From NCBI GenBank assembly GCA_001464425.1, contig LNEK01000007.1, forward strand, positions 36,246-100,245: a stretch of DNA of 64,000 nucleotides. The letters run 5' to 3'. The position numbers and the translations under genes were made by a program. This document shows, piece by piece, positions 53,796-62,712 of the stretch (position 1 is its first letter; each line of letters opens with the position of its first letter). The DNA is from Alphaproteobacteria bacterium Ga0077535 (GTDB lineage: Bacteria > Pseudomonadota > Alphaproteobacteria > Caulobacterales > Aquidulcibacteraceae). The notes under the pieces are model-generated. The model made no database searches and was not told the origin of the DNA. It saw nothing but the letters and a program-made list of their open reading frames with translations.

Positions 53796-54686
53796 TCAAC
53801 TGGCGGCGCGGGCAGCGTCGAGGGACGCCAGAATGAAATTTGCGAGCCGCTCTGCGGCGACCGGCAGCGTCTTTCCTGCGCGAATTAAAGCGATTTCGGC
53901 ATCGGCCAGCGGCGGAAAGCCGTGTTCGGATCCGAATATTATCAAGTCGTCGGGGACCATTTCCGTCGGCAGGGCCGTGACCCCAAGACCGGCGCGCAAG
54001 GCGGCGTGCTGGCCCGCGAGTGAGGGACTGGTATAGGCGATACGCCAAGATTTTCCCGCTGCATCGAGCGCCGCGGTCGCGCGCTTGCGATAAACGCATG
54101 GCGCCGGCGCCGCGATCAGCGGCACCGGCGCATCCTTGGGCAGCACGTCTTCGCCGGCGCCGACCCACACCAGACGTTCACGCCAGACCGGTACGCCGAC
54201 ATCAGCGCCGACGGGCTCGCGCTTGATCAGGGCCAAGTCAAGTTCGCCTTGGCTCATCTTGTCCATGAGCTTCAAGGTCAGGTCGCAGGTGACCGAGAGG
54301 CTGACTTGGGGATAGGCGCGCGCATAATCGCCTAAAATGCCCGGCAAGTGGGTGGTGGCGAAATCTTCCGGCGCGCCGAAGCGCACCTCGCCCTCAAGCG
54401 TGTGCTCGAACATTTCGCCGATGATTTCGTCATTGACGCGCAGCATGCGGCGCGCCTGCGCCAGCAAGGCTTCACCTTGGCCCGTGAGGACCACTTTGCG
54501 CGGATCGCGGCTAAAGAGTTCGGCGTTCAGCTGTTCTTCCAACCTTTTGATCTGCAGGCTGATGGTCGATTGCGTGCGCCCGAGCCTGACGCCGGCGCGC
54601 GTGAAGCTCTTGGCGTCCGCCACCGCTGCAAACGCGCGCAACAAATCGAGATCCAGATTGATGAGTTTTGGTTTCTGGGTCGGCAT
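53796..54686 (-). CDS. LysR-family transcriptional regulator
   Basis: The N-terminal winged HTH is LDLDLLRAFAAVADAKSFTR, then AGVRLGRTQSTISLQIKRLE. The substrate domain follows (EVRFGAPEDFATTHLPGIL, then ELDLALIKREP). The length of 296 is standard. The inducer is unknown. A shallow intergenic region of about 230 bp separates it from the antiporter gene at 54914, to which it is in tandem orientation. Confidence 0.9.
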   Translation of the reverse strand: MPTQKPKLINLDLDLLRAFAAVADAKSFTRAGVRLGRTQSTISLQIKRLEEQLNAELFSRDPRKVVLTGQGEALLAQARRMLRVNDEIIGEMFEHTLEGEVRFGAPEDFATTHLPGILGDYARAYPQVSLSVTCDLTLKLMDKMSQGELDLALIKREPVGADVGVPVWRERLVWVGAGEDVLPKDAPVPLIAAPAPCVYRKRATAALDAAGKSWRIAYTSPSLAGQHAALRAGLGVTALPTEMVPDDLIIFGSEHGFPPLADAEIALIRAGKTLPVAAERLANFILASLDAARAAS

Positions 54687-54913
54687 AGGCTCAATCTACC
54701 AGGACGCCCGCATCGGGGCCAATGTTGGATCTGATGTCGTCCGCGAGACAGTCAGTGTGGTTGTCTGACGGACCGCCGCACGGGGCTAAGCCGAGCAGGC
54801 TAGCGGCTGTGACGATAAGCTTATGCATGCCGATCTCCGAGGTGCGAAAGCCAACTTGGCTCTTTACGGGTTAGCCGCGTTCAGTGGCTTGTGTTGATGG
54901 CGCCGCGCGTCAC

Positions 54914-55867
54914 CTAACGGACGATCAGGAACGCGACATAGGCGCAATAGCCGACAAGCAATGTCGCGCCCTCCAGGCGGGTCAGGCGCTTGCCAGTGAT
55001 GGCGAAGGCGAGCAGCAAACAGGCGCTGCCAATGAGCGCGCCCCAGTCGACCCAGCCGATGTCGCTCGGGATCGTGATCGGTTGGATGAGCGCGGTGACG
55101 CCCAAGATTCCGAGGATATTGTAGAGGTTGGAGCCGATGATGTTGCCAATAGCGACATCTGAGCGCCCTTTAAGCGCCGCCGCGAGCGTAGCGACCAATT
55201 CTGGCAATGAGGTGCCGATCGCAACGATGGTCAAGCCGATCACAGTCTCGGACACGCCAGCGAGCCGCGCAGTGACGATCGCGCCTTCGACCAGGAGATC
55301 GGCGCCCCAGATGAGGAGGCCAAGGCCTCCGAGCGCAAACAGCGCCGATTGCCAAAGCTTCTGCGGAACGGGATCGTGGGTATGGCCCTCCGCTTCATGC
55401 ATGTGCGCTGCTGCGCCGCCGCTGCGTTCGATCCGCCAGATTGCAAGCAGGTAGAAGGCCAGTGAGATCACAAGCAGCGCGCCGATCCAGCGATTGAGTT
55501 CGCCAAAGATCAGCGCAATTGCTGTGAGAGCGATCGAGACGGCAATGACGAGGGTTCCGTCGCGACCAATTGCGGCCGGGTTCACCGCAAGTGGGCGGAT
55601 CAACACCACAATTGCGAGAATGAGCAGGATGTTGCCGATGTTGGAGCCGAGCACATTGCCGAGTGCAATGCCTGGCGAGCCCGAGAGCGCAGCATCAATG
55701 CTGGTCATCAGTTCAGGCGTCGAAGTGCCGAAGCCGACGAGGGTAAGGCCAATCAGGAGTTCAGATAGGCCTAGCCGGCGCGCGACGCCCACTGCGCCGC
55801 GCACAACGCCTTCGCCGCCAATCGCCAGCAGCATAAGGCCCGCAACGATCTGGATTGCTGCTTCCAT
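54914..55867 (-). CDS. calcium/sodium antiporter (CaCA family, YrbG-like)
   Basis: Two alpha-repeat motifs are clear: LVGFGTSTPELMTSIDAALS with GIALGNVLGSNIGNILLIL, and IVAIGTSLPELVATLAAALK with DVAIGNIIGSNLYNILGIL. These acidic and Asn-rich repeats bind the cation. Ten to eleven membrane segments span the 317 residues. A charged, His-containing central loop (HMHEAEGHTHD) may bind metal. The ATG at 55867 overlaps the nhaA stop by one base (TAATG), so the two antiporters are co-translated. Confidence 0.92.
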   Translation of the reverse strand: MEAAIQIVAGLMLLAIGGEGVVRGAVGVARRLGLSELLIGLTLVGFGTSTPELMTSIDAALSGSPGIALGNVLGSNIGNILLILAIVVLIRPLAVNPAAIGRDGTLVIAVSIALTAIALIFGELNRWIGALLVISLAFYLLAIWRIERSGGAAAHMHEAEGHTHDPVPQKLWQSALFALGGLGLLIWGADLLVEGAIVTARLAGVSETVIGLTIVAIGTSLPELVATLAAALKGRSDVAIGNIIGSNLYNILGILGVTALIQPITIPSDIGWVDWGALIGSACLLLAFAITGKRLTRLEGATLLVGYCAYVAFLIVR

Positions 55868-57045
55868 TATATTTCCCCCGTCGTCTTCGCCGCGTTCGGG
55901 CGCGGCCAATAACGCAACACCGCCCCCGCCATCAGCAGCGACAGCGTCGATCCCATCAGCACCCCAAGCCTTGCGCCCGCCTCGCCCGCCTCGTCGCCAG
56001 CGAATGCGAGGCCGCCGATGAAGAGGCTCATCGTGAAGCCGATGCCGCAAAGACAGCCCACGCCAATGATCTCGCGCGTGGAGAAGGGTAGCGGCGCACC
56101 GAAGAGCCGTGCGCTCGCGAAGGCGAACGCGGTGACGCCAATGGGCTTGCCGAATGCAAGCGCGAGCGCAACCGCCGCCGGAACGCCGCTGCTGACCTGC
56201 GCCAAACTCAGCCCTGCAAATGAGACACCCGCGGCGCAGAAGGCGAAGACCGGCAGCACAAAAAAGGCCGAGACCGGATGAATTGCGTGTTCAAGCTTGC
56301 TGATGAGTGTTTGCTTGCCCGCGATCAAACGCGGTGGGACGATCATCGCCGCGGCAACCGCCATCACCGAGGTGTGCACGCCTGATTCTTTTGCGAGGCC
56401 CCATACGCAAAGAGCGATCACCGGATAGAGCCAGATCGGCAGCGCGTACCGGCGGCCAAGCGCCGAGGTCGCCGCGAGCATCACGAGTGCGGCAAGGAGC
56501 GGCGTCAGCGCCAAATTGCTCGTGAACAAAAAAGCGATGAGCATGATCGCCAGCAAGTCATCGACGACGGCGAGCGTGAGCAAAAACAGTCTGAGCCGTG
56601 GATCGACCTTGGGGGCGAGAATTGAGAGCGCAGCCAGCGCAAAGGCGATGTCGGTCGCCACAGGCACAGGCCAACCGCGCGGATCGAGCGTCCCGGCCAT
56701 GATCCAATAGAGGAGAACCGGCGCTGCGGCCCCGCCGATCGCGCCGGCGACGGGCAGCAAGACGGTCCTTGGGTTTGAGAGTTCCCCGGTTGTGAGTTCG
56801 CGCTTGAGCTCCAAGCCGATCACATAAAAGAAGACGGCCATCAGGCCGTCCTTCACCCAATCCTTCAGGGAAGCGTCGATCCGCCAGACGCCAAGGTCGA
56901 GCGTCCATTGCGTTTTCAGCCCATCGAAATAGGCGCCGGACAAGGGCGAGTTGGCGACGAAGAGCGCAAGCAACGCCGCAAAAGCGAGCAGCATGCCGCC
57001 GCCAGCTTCTGTCTTCAAAAAGTGCGCAACCGTACGGCCGGTCAC
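55867..57045 (-). CDS. nhaA: Na+/H+ antiporter NhaA
   Basis: The family motifs are all present: FLKTEAGGGMLLAFAALLAL at the start, FFYVIGLELKRELTTGELSN, PVATDIAFALAALSIL, and TLAVVDDLLAIMLIAF with the two ion-binding Asp residues. The end MSLFIGGLAFAGDEAGEAG is also conserved. It exchanges Na+ for H+ in pH and salt homeostasis. The start is a GTG at 57045 that overlaps a short upstream frame as GTGA. A conserved bipartite element lies about 200 bp upstream. A 3' relic of a second copy is at 46214. Confidence 0.95.
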   Translation of the reverse strand: MTGRTVAHFLKTEAGGGMLLAFAALLALFVANSPLSGAYFDGLKTQWTLDLGVWRIDASLKDWVKDGLMAVFFYVIGLELKRELTTGELSNPRTVLLPVAGAIGGAAAPVLLYWIMAGTLDPRGWPVPVATDIAFALAALSILAPKVDPRLRLFLLTLAVVDDLLAIMLIAFLFTSNLALTPLLAALVMLAATSALGRRYALPIWLYPVIALCVWGLAKESGVHTSVMAVAAAMIVPPRLIAGKQTLISKLEHAIHPVSAFFVLPVFAFCAAGVSFAGLSLAQVSSGVPAAVALALAFGKPIGVTAFAFASARLFGAPLPFSTREIIGVGCLCGIGFTMSLFIGGLAFAGDEAGEAGARLGVLMGSTLSLLMAGAVLRYWPRPNAAKTTGEI

Positions 57046-57145
57046 GCGCCGGCCCGTTCAGCAATCTCGATGGACGAGGGCAGACGTAGAAAAGCGCACG
57101 CAAATGGCTTTGGCCGCGCGTCGGACAGGTAACCGATCGAGGACA
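57042..57145 (-). CDS. possible short frame coupled to nhaA
   Basis: A frame of about 34 codons (MSSIGYLSDARPKPFACAFL onward) ends in TGA overlapping the nhaA GTG by four bases. It has no clear ribosome-binding site or homology. It could be a leader peptide or chance. Beyond this and element C, the 57046-57462 gap holds nothing recognised. Confidence 0.25.
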
Positions 57146-57241
57146 TGTCGCACGCGCTCCGCAGCTTAGGCTTCTCCCACGGGAGTCGGCGCGCGCTAAG
57201 TCTGGCGTTGCAGAACCGAGCCAACACCGGGATGGATCCCG

Positions 57242-57299
57242 ATGCGGTCCGACATCACGACAAAGCCATCGAAGACTTTTCGCCGTCAGAGGGGCCCGG
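57242..57299 (-). promoter_or_regulatory. conserved bipartite element, copy C
   Basis: GATGTCGGACCGCAT and GGGCCCCTCTGACGG are both present (minus strand), but the spacer between them is about 16 bases longer than in copies A and B. It is 197 bp upstream of the nhaA start. Confidence 0.5.
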
Positions 57300-57462
57300 C
57301 CCGCACAGCACGGGAATTAAGCCGCCCGCTGGCGTCTTCAAGACGTCAAGTGGCGCGCGCGCGCAATTTGAGCCGATCAATAGCTATCATTGCAATTCTC
57401 AATCTACCCAAAGGCGCGCCGCTTTGGGGCGTCGAGGCGATTGCGAGGGGCGGCTGGGGCGG

Positions 57463-57933
57463 TCAGGTGCGCCAACGGGCGGCGACCTGAAGACCCAAGG
57501 TCGCTGCGGCAACGTAACCGCAGACGAGGAGGACGGCGCTCGGGGCCGGCGACCAGATCGCGCTCGCGCCCAGGGCTAGAAACACGAAGGCAGGCATGGT
57601 GTTCAGGACGAGGGACTGAGCTCGCCGTGGCCGCTGCGCCGCAGCAAACGTTAACCAGAGCCCGCCGCTCAGCATCGCCAAAGCGGCGCATTGCAGAAAC
57701 AATTGTGTGTAGGCCGGGGCGTCTTGCGAGCGTCCCAAAGCCAATGCGCCAAAGCCGGCGAAAGCCGCCAGTGAGTTGATCCGGAGAGAGCTGCGCCAGT
57801 CGGTCAAGCGCAGAGCGCTCGCGCGCTGAAGCGATGATTGAGTTGGGGCCAAAGCCAAAGCGACGCCGCATCGGGCGACGACGCAGGGACTATGTGTCGG
57901 CGCCAGTGACTGTATGCAGGCATGTTCGCTCAC
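57463..57933 (-). CDS. hypothetical four-segment membrane protein
   Basis: The 156-residue frame has four hydrophobic segments (for example INSLAAFAGFGALALG, LQCAALAMLSGGLWLTFAAA, NTMPAFVFLALGASAI, AVLLVCGYVAAATLGLQVAA). It starts with GTG. The hydrophobic pattern supports coding, but no family was recognised and a competing frame overlaps it. Confidence 0.5.
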   Translation of the reverse strand: MSEHACIQSLAPTHSPCVVARCGVALALAPTQSSLQRASALRLTDWRSSLRINSLAAFAGFGALALGRSQDAPAYTQLFLQCAALAMLSGGLWLTFAAAQRPRRAQSLVLNTMPAFVFLALGASAIWSPAPSAVLLVCGYVAAATLGLQVAARWRT

Positions 57934-58127
57934 TCGATTTGCTTTGGAGCGGGGCTCGCTTCGCTCACTTCAGAAAATGAGTTCACGATTGGCGCTGACC
58001 AAGTCTGTTCGCGCGTATTAAACGACGGTTCGCCGCGCTTAATCGCTATCATTGCGAGAAAGAATGCCGCGCGCGCCACGCACGCGGCGTGCGCCGCCTA
58101 TTTGGGTCCTGGTAGGCGAGGATCTCG

Positions 58128-59072
58128 ATGCAAGGACCGACACTGACGCATACGCGGCGCGCCAGCGATTTACACGAGCGACAAAGCGGAGGTCTTGTCG
58201 TTGTCATTAACGCCGATGCCGGGCGCGTCCGCAAACTTGGTCCAAAAACGCTGCGTTCGCTTCTTCGCCGCTTGGGTCCGGCAGATATCGCCAAGGTCGT
58301 GACTACTGACCGGCATGGTATTCGCGATTGCCTCATCGACGCCGCGCTTCAGGCGCCGCGCGCCATTGCAATGATTGGCGGTGACGGCACGGCGCATGCG
58401 GCGATCGAGACGCTGACGCCCTTGGGGGTGGCGACTATTCCGTTGCCGGGCGGCACGATGAACAGATTATCAGCGCGCGTGTTCGGTCGCGCGAGCCTGG
58501 AGCAATGTATTTGCGCGCTCGGTGAGGGCGAGGTGGGCTATCTCGCAGGCGGCAGGGTGAACGAGCGCACCTTCTTCGTAGCGGCTGGTTTCGGCGGCTG
58601 GATGCAGGTGCAGTCGTTGCGTGAACGTCTGCGTAAGCCCGTAAGCATCGCAGGTCTTCGCGCCCTCATACGCATGGCGCCGCGCCAATTTGCGGATCGG
58701 GTGTTTTGGGCCAGCGAGGGCGCTGCGACGCTGTGCCATTCCACTTTGATTGTCGGCGTTGGCCGTATCGATACGGCGCTCGGCTTCGGTCTTGAGCGCC
58801 ACGAGCCGGCTCTATTCGAAGCAGCCGGCGCTGATATCCGCGGTTGGGGCGATCTTGGCTGGGTGACGGGCGCTGCGATGGTGCGGCGATGGCGGCGGCT
58901 AAAGCGCGTGACTGCGCTCAGCACGCGCGTCCTTCGCGTTGAAAGTAATCACGAAGGCACGCCGGCCCTGCTTGACGGCGAGTTCCATATGCTGGGCCGC
59001 GTCAATAGTGTGACGTTCGAGCCTAAGCTCGGCCTGGTGTGGGCGCCAACACGGCGCCGCGCGCCTTGGTAA
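58128..59072 (+). CDS. diacylglycerol-kinase-family lipid kinase
   Basis: The catalytic domain motifs GGLVVVINADAGRV, AMIGGDGTAHAAIETL (the GGDGT loop) and IPLPGGTMNRLSARVFG define the DAGK/YegS family. A C-terminal beta-rich domain ends LLDGEFHMLGRVNSVTFEP. The enzyme phosphorylates a lipid such as diacylglycerol at the membrane. The Pro-Gly-Gly-Thr-Xaa-Asn motif is intact. The ATG at 58128 was chosen. Confidence 0.87.
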   Translation: MQGPTLTHTRRASDLHERQSGGLVVVINADAGRVRKLGPKTLRSLLRRLGPADIAKVVTTDRHGIRDCLIDAALQAPRAIAMIGGDGTAHAAIETLTPLGVATIPLPGGTMNRLSARVFGRASLEQCICALGEGEVGYLAGGRVNERTFFVAAGFGGWMQVQSLRERLRKPVSIAGLRALIRMAPRQFADRVFWASEGAATLCHSTLIVGVGRIDTALGFGLERHEPALFEAAGADIRGWGDLGWVTGAAMVRRWRRLKRVTALSTRVLRVESNHEGTPALLDGEFHMLGRVNSVTFEPKLGLVWAPTRRRAPW

Positions 59073-59203
59073 GAAACGCGGGTGAGCCTGGCCGCACTGC
59101 TGTCGCTGACCGATGGCGAGCAGCGGCGCAGGTGCGATCGATCGCACTCAGATGATTTCGCTGTCGAGCTCTTGGCTCAGTCGCGCGCCGCGCCGCGCGA
59201 CGG

Positions 59204-59656
59204 TCAAAGGCCGTGCGGGCGCGGATCAACCCGGAGCAAGGCGCACAACTTCAATATAGCTTGGCGCTCTTCGGCGTCGAGGCCGCCATCGGCATCGGCG
59301 ATCCCGCAGCACGTGTCGATGAGAAGGTCGCATTCGCGCGGGCGCTCGATGAGTCTGGACACAAGCTCAAAGGCGTCGCGTTCGCCTGCGTCGTGGTCTT
59401 GCGCGAATCTGAGCGTGATGTCCTCGAACAAGGTGAGCACCTCGGCGATTCCCAGCGCTTTGGCTGGCTCAAAGCGCAAGATAAGTCGGCGCATCCGCAA
59501 CGTTTCTTCAGGCGACACCCACCCGTCCGAATAGGCCACGAGTGCGCATCCGGCGACGACGGCTTCCATCAGGGCGATGTCTGCGTCGGCGAGTTCGCGG
59601 CGCAGTTCTGCCGGGCTTAGCCGAGATTTGGTGCGCTTGAAGCTGCTCTTTGACAT
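59204..59656 (-). CDS. TerB-like tellurite resistance family protein
   Basis: The protein has two similar helical repeats with Asp-rich turns: VAYSDGWVSPEETLRMRRLI and GIADADGGLDAEERQAILKL. These are the TerB-like metal-binding repeats. The ATG at 59656 follows a GGAG site. TerB proteins work with TerC-type membrane proteins; a TerC gene is about 9 kb away in the same region. Confidence 0.8.
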   Translation of the reverse strand: MSKSSFKRTKSRLSPAELRRELADADIALMEAVVAGCALVAYSDGWVSPEETLRMRRLILRFEPAKALGIAEVLTLFEDITLRFAQDHDAGERDAFELVSRLIERPRECDLLIDTCCGIADADGGLDAEERQAILKLCALLRVDPRPHGL

Positions 59657-59687
59657 GTTCACTCCAGATCGAGGGATTGCTCTATTC

Positions 59688-60524
59688 TCAGTTGGACATC
59701 AGCACCGGCAGCAACGGCTCGTTGAGCACCGAGACCGTCACTCCGCCGAGCAAGTATTCTTGCGCCGGCAACGTCGCATAAGCGCCCATGACGAGGAGCC
59801 CAGCGCCGCGTTCGATCGCCGCCTCCATAATGAAGCGGCCGCGGGCGCGATCTTCGCTTTCAAGCATCTCCCATGTCGCGTCGACGCCGTGGCTTTGGAG
59901 ATATTCGGCAGCGTCCTGCGCGGCCTCGGCGCGCGGAAACTTTCGGGCGCCGAGGACAGAAAAAACCACGACCCGTTTGGCCTGCTTGATGAGCGGCAGC
60001 GCGGCGGAAAGCACGCGGCTCGCCGGCTCGCTATGGTCCCAAGCAATTGCGATGGTGTCGAGACGCAGATGGAAAGGGCGGCTGAGCGGCAAAGCCAGAA
60101 GCGGGCGGCCGCTGTCAAACAAAAGCTGTTCGGCGAGGTGTCTGGACGAGGCGTCAAAGTCCGGCAGGCCAAGCACCGAAAAATCGTGCGTCCGCGCCGC
60201 CATCACGACGGCCCGCTCGCCGTCTGCGAGGCCGTTTAAAATTTCGACGAGCCGGACGCTGACGCCGGCGCTTTGCCCGGCGTCTTCCAGTTGTTGGCGC
60301 AGGCTCTGGGCCTCTGCGGCGGCTTCGGCGTTGAATTCAGCGACCGGCAAATGCGCGTACTCGCGCACCAGCCAGTGCGCCAGCAGGGTGGCATGAGACC
60401 GCGCCACGGACGCGGTGACGTTCGCTTTTGTGATCTGCGCCAGAGACATGGCGCTTTCAATCGCGCCCGCCGCGCTCGGCTGTTGTCCGGTTGGGAGTAT
60501 GAGCTGAATTCGACCCACAATCAT
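59688..60524 (-). CDS. universal stress protein with two Usp domains
   Basis: Two Usp-like halves are seen. The first is short and diverged (IQLILPTGQQPSAAGAIESA). The second has TIAIAWDHSEPASRVLSAAL, GAGLLVMGAYATLPAQEYLL and GGVTVSVLNEPLLPVLMS, with the GxxxS-type nucleotide region. The ATG at 60524 (MIVGRIQ) is chosen; the longer frame covers only upstream regulatory sequence. A conserved bipartite element is 60 bp upstream. The gene precedes terB in the same direction by 31 bp. Confidence 0.87.
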   Translation of the reverse strand: MIVGRIQLILPTGQQPSAAGAIESAMSLAQITKANVTASVARSHATLLAHWLVREYAHLPVAEFNAEAAAEAQSLRQQLEDAGQSAGVSVRLVEILNGLADGERAVVMAARTHDFSVLGLPDFDASSRHLAEQLLFDSGRPLLALPLSRPFHLRLDTIAIAWDHSEPASRVLSAALPLIKQAKRVVVFSVLGARKFPRAEAAQDAAEYLQSHGVDATWEMLESEDRARGRFIMEAAIERGAGLLVMGAYATLPAQEYLLGGVTVSVLNEPLLPVLMSN

Positions 60525-60583
60525 CGCGCTCCTTATTAGGGGGCGCGCTGCGCTCGGTTCGAAAAGCAGCAGCGTGGCCCGCC

Positions 60584-60625
60584 GCGGCTCGACATCGCGA
60601 TCGCCATGATCGCCAGAGGGGCCCG
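60584..60625 (-). promoter_or_regulatory. conserved bipartite element, copy D
   Basis: The minus strand reads GGGCCCCTCTGGCG, then a 14-base spacer, then GATGTCG. It is 60 bp upstream of the universal stress protein start codon and 3 bases longer in the spacer than copies A and B. Confidence 0.5.
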
Positions 60626-60778
60626 TTCCGCAACCTTTGAGCTGGACCTGCAGGAGACCCATCGCAAGGCGCCGGGTGATTGAGGAGCGCAATGATAGCA
60701 ATAGAGGCGGGCGACGTGAGCGCTGCTTCCTATCTTCGAAGCGTTACCTATATGCGGACGGAAAGGAGACGCATCCGC

Positions 60779-61540
60779 ATGAAGCTCATGGCGATATCGC
60801 GGCGCAATCTTTTGGCGGTCGCAGGTTCGGGTGTGCTGGTGGCCGCCTGCAGCGAAAACCCGGCGACAGGCCGGCGACAATTCATGCTGATCTCGGACGC
60901 TGACCTCGCCGCGCTCGGACAAGAAGCTTGGCGCGATGCGCTTCAGCGTCTGCCGCGCGTCAATGATTTAGCGATGCAGCGGCGGCTGGCGCGCATTGGC
61001 GAGAGCGTCGCCCAAGTTTCGAGCACGCGCGCCAACGACTGGGAGTTCGTGGTGTTCGACAGTCCAGAGATCAATGCGTTCGTTCTGCCCGGTGGAAAGG
61101 TTGGGTTCTTTCGCGGGCTCATGGAGCAGGCGAACTCGGATGACGAGATCGCCGCGGTCATGGGTCATGAAGTGGGGCATGTCGAGGCGCGCCACGCTGC
61201 AGAGCGGATGAGCCAGCAAGTGGCTTTGCAGGTGGGCGTCTCCATAGCTTCAGCGGCGCTGTCGGAAGAATACGGCCAAAACGCCGACATCATCGCTGGC
61301 GCCCTTGGCGCCGGGGCGCTTTACGGCGTCATCCTGCCGTACTCGCGCATGCAAGAGTTCGAGGCCGATAGGCTTGGCGTCGACCTGATGCGCCAAGCTG
61401 AATTCGATCCGGCTGGCGCGCTTTCATTTTGGCGGCGCATGGCGAGCGGCGGCGAAGACGCCATTGAATGGATGTCGACGCACCCGGCCGACCAAACCAG
61501 ATTGGAGGCTCTGCAGACACTGATCGGTGAGCGCGCGTGA
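60779..61540 (+). CDS. M48-family metalloprotease, lipoprotein-like
   Basis: A twin-arginine/lipobox-like N-terminus (ISRRNLLAVAGSGVLVAACS) suggests Tat export and lipidation at the Cys. The protease domain has the zinc motif HEVGH in MGHEVGHVEARHAAER and the third ligand Glu in MQEFEADRLGVDLM. It resembles the BepA/LoiP/YcaL group that maintains the outer membrane. The ATG at 60779 has AAGGAG upstream. It is divergent from the universal stress protein gene. Confidence 0.9.
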   Translation: MKLMAISRRNLLAVAGSGVLVAACSENPATGRRQFMLISDADLAALGQEAWRDALQRLPRVNDLAMQRRLARIGESVAQVSSTRANDWEFVVFDSPEINAFVLPGGKVGFFRGLMEQANSDDEIAAVMGHEVGHVEARHAAERMSQQVALQVGVSIASAALSEEYGQNADIIAGALGAGALYGVILPYSRMQEFEADRLGVDLMRQAEFDPAGALSFWRRMASGGEDAIEWMSTHPADQTRLEALQTLIGERA

Positions 61541-61774
61541 TCGCATCCGCTCAAGGACAGCCATCTCATAGGGCGCGACAGGCAGCTTAAAGATCAAAAT
61601 AGGCTCAGCGAGAGATCATCTAGATGACGCGCGCGCTGGTTTTGTTTGTCGCCGCCAATCAGATGATCGGCGGCGCAGCCCTCATGGGGCTTTCGCTTTC
61701 AGCGTTTTGGACGAACGCGTTTATGCGGACTGCTGGAATGGGCGCAGCCCAACCGCCGCCCGCCGCTGTGCTCG

Positions 61775-62491
61775 CTACTGCCGCTTTGGCGACAGCACCC
61801 GCGCTGCCCGCCATACGAGCAACATGGCCAGAAGCAGCGCACAGCCGGCGGCAAACCACGCCGCCTCAGGCCGGTGATCACGTTCAGCGACAAAGACAGC
61901 GATAAGACCCCAGATCAAAGGCAGCGGATAGGCGAGCGCCTTGCTGCGCAGCAAGACGAAGATCGCAAATGCGGCGGCGATGGCGAGGGCGCCGATCGCC
62001 CACCATGTCGCGAGATCTTCGGCAACGAGGCCTTCGGAGGTCAGAACTGTCGCGGCGTTCAAGGCGGTTGCGATGGTGAGCCAGCCGGCGAGCAGGGCAA
62101 GCGGCGTTTGAACAAGGAGCGCATCGCGGAGGCGCAACGGCTCAGACGACGACAGCAACGGCACAATGAGCACAAGGGCGGCGAGCGCGATGAGCGCGAC
62201 GGTGGCCCAACGCCAATCGGCGCCGGCGGCAACGAGCCAAGCGCCGATCGCGAGCATGGAGACAACCGACGGCCAACGAACGAGCTGATAGATGCCGTAG
62301 ATCAGCAAGCACGCATAGATGAGGCCCCAGATCGCGAACGCATAGGCGGCGGCTCGGACCGTACTTCCGCCAGCGTTGGCGAACTCTGCGGGCGTCAGGC
62401 CAAGCGCGCCGGTCGCCTGCAGGAATGAAGCGCCAATCGCGACGCACGCGGCTGCGAGCACGCAAAAGCGCTGAAGCATGGATACGGTCAT
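61775..62491 (-). CDS. TspO/MBR-related membrane protein
   Basis: The 238-residue protein has about seven or eight hydrophobic segments. The pattern AYAFAIWGLIYACLLIYGIYQ with later AGWLTIATALNAATVL and YPLPLIWGLIAVFVAERDH is similar to tryptophan-rich sensory-type membrane proteins of bacteria and plants. The function is unknown. It starts at the ATG at 62491. The 234 bp before its 3' end toward the protease gene contain no supported gene. Confidence 0.7.
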   Translation of the reverse strand: MTVSMLQRFCVLAAACVAIGASFLQATGALGLTPAEFANAGGSTVRAAAYAFAIWGLIYACLLIYGIYQLVRWPSVVSMLAIGAWLVAAGADWRWATVALIALAALVLIVPLLSSSEPLRLRDALLVQTPLALLAGWLTIATALNAATVLTSEGLVAEDLATWWAIGALAIAAAFAIFVLLRSKALAYPLPLIWGLIAVFVAERDHRPEAAWFAAGCALLLAMLLVWRAARVLSPKRQ

Positions 62492-62712
62492 GTGTTACTC
62501 CGATTGTGCGGGCAAAGCGCTTAAGACCCGGTTCCGTTCCCATAGCGCCGGGCGTGGGCCGGCATGCCGCACCTAGCCGAACTGGTGATGCCACAACGAT
62601 GTTAGACGCGTGTACGCGCGCGCCGGCGCAAGTGGTTCACAGGCGGCTCGCGCAAAGCCAAGCGCGTTCAGATAAAGCGCCCAATTGATTTGGAATTCGG
62701 CGACCGCCTGCT

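Noticed and set aside
61624..61905. Frame with a hydrophobic N-terminus (MTRALVLFVAANQMIGGA)
   Set aside because: Its second half is antisense to the 3' end of the TspO-related gene and becomes low-complexity; coding is not supported.
62573..62712. Short minus-strand frame after the sigma factor stop
   Set aside because: It runs into the sigma gene in another frame, with no start context or homology.
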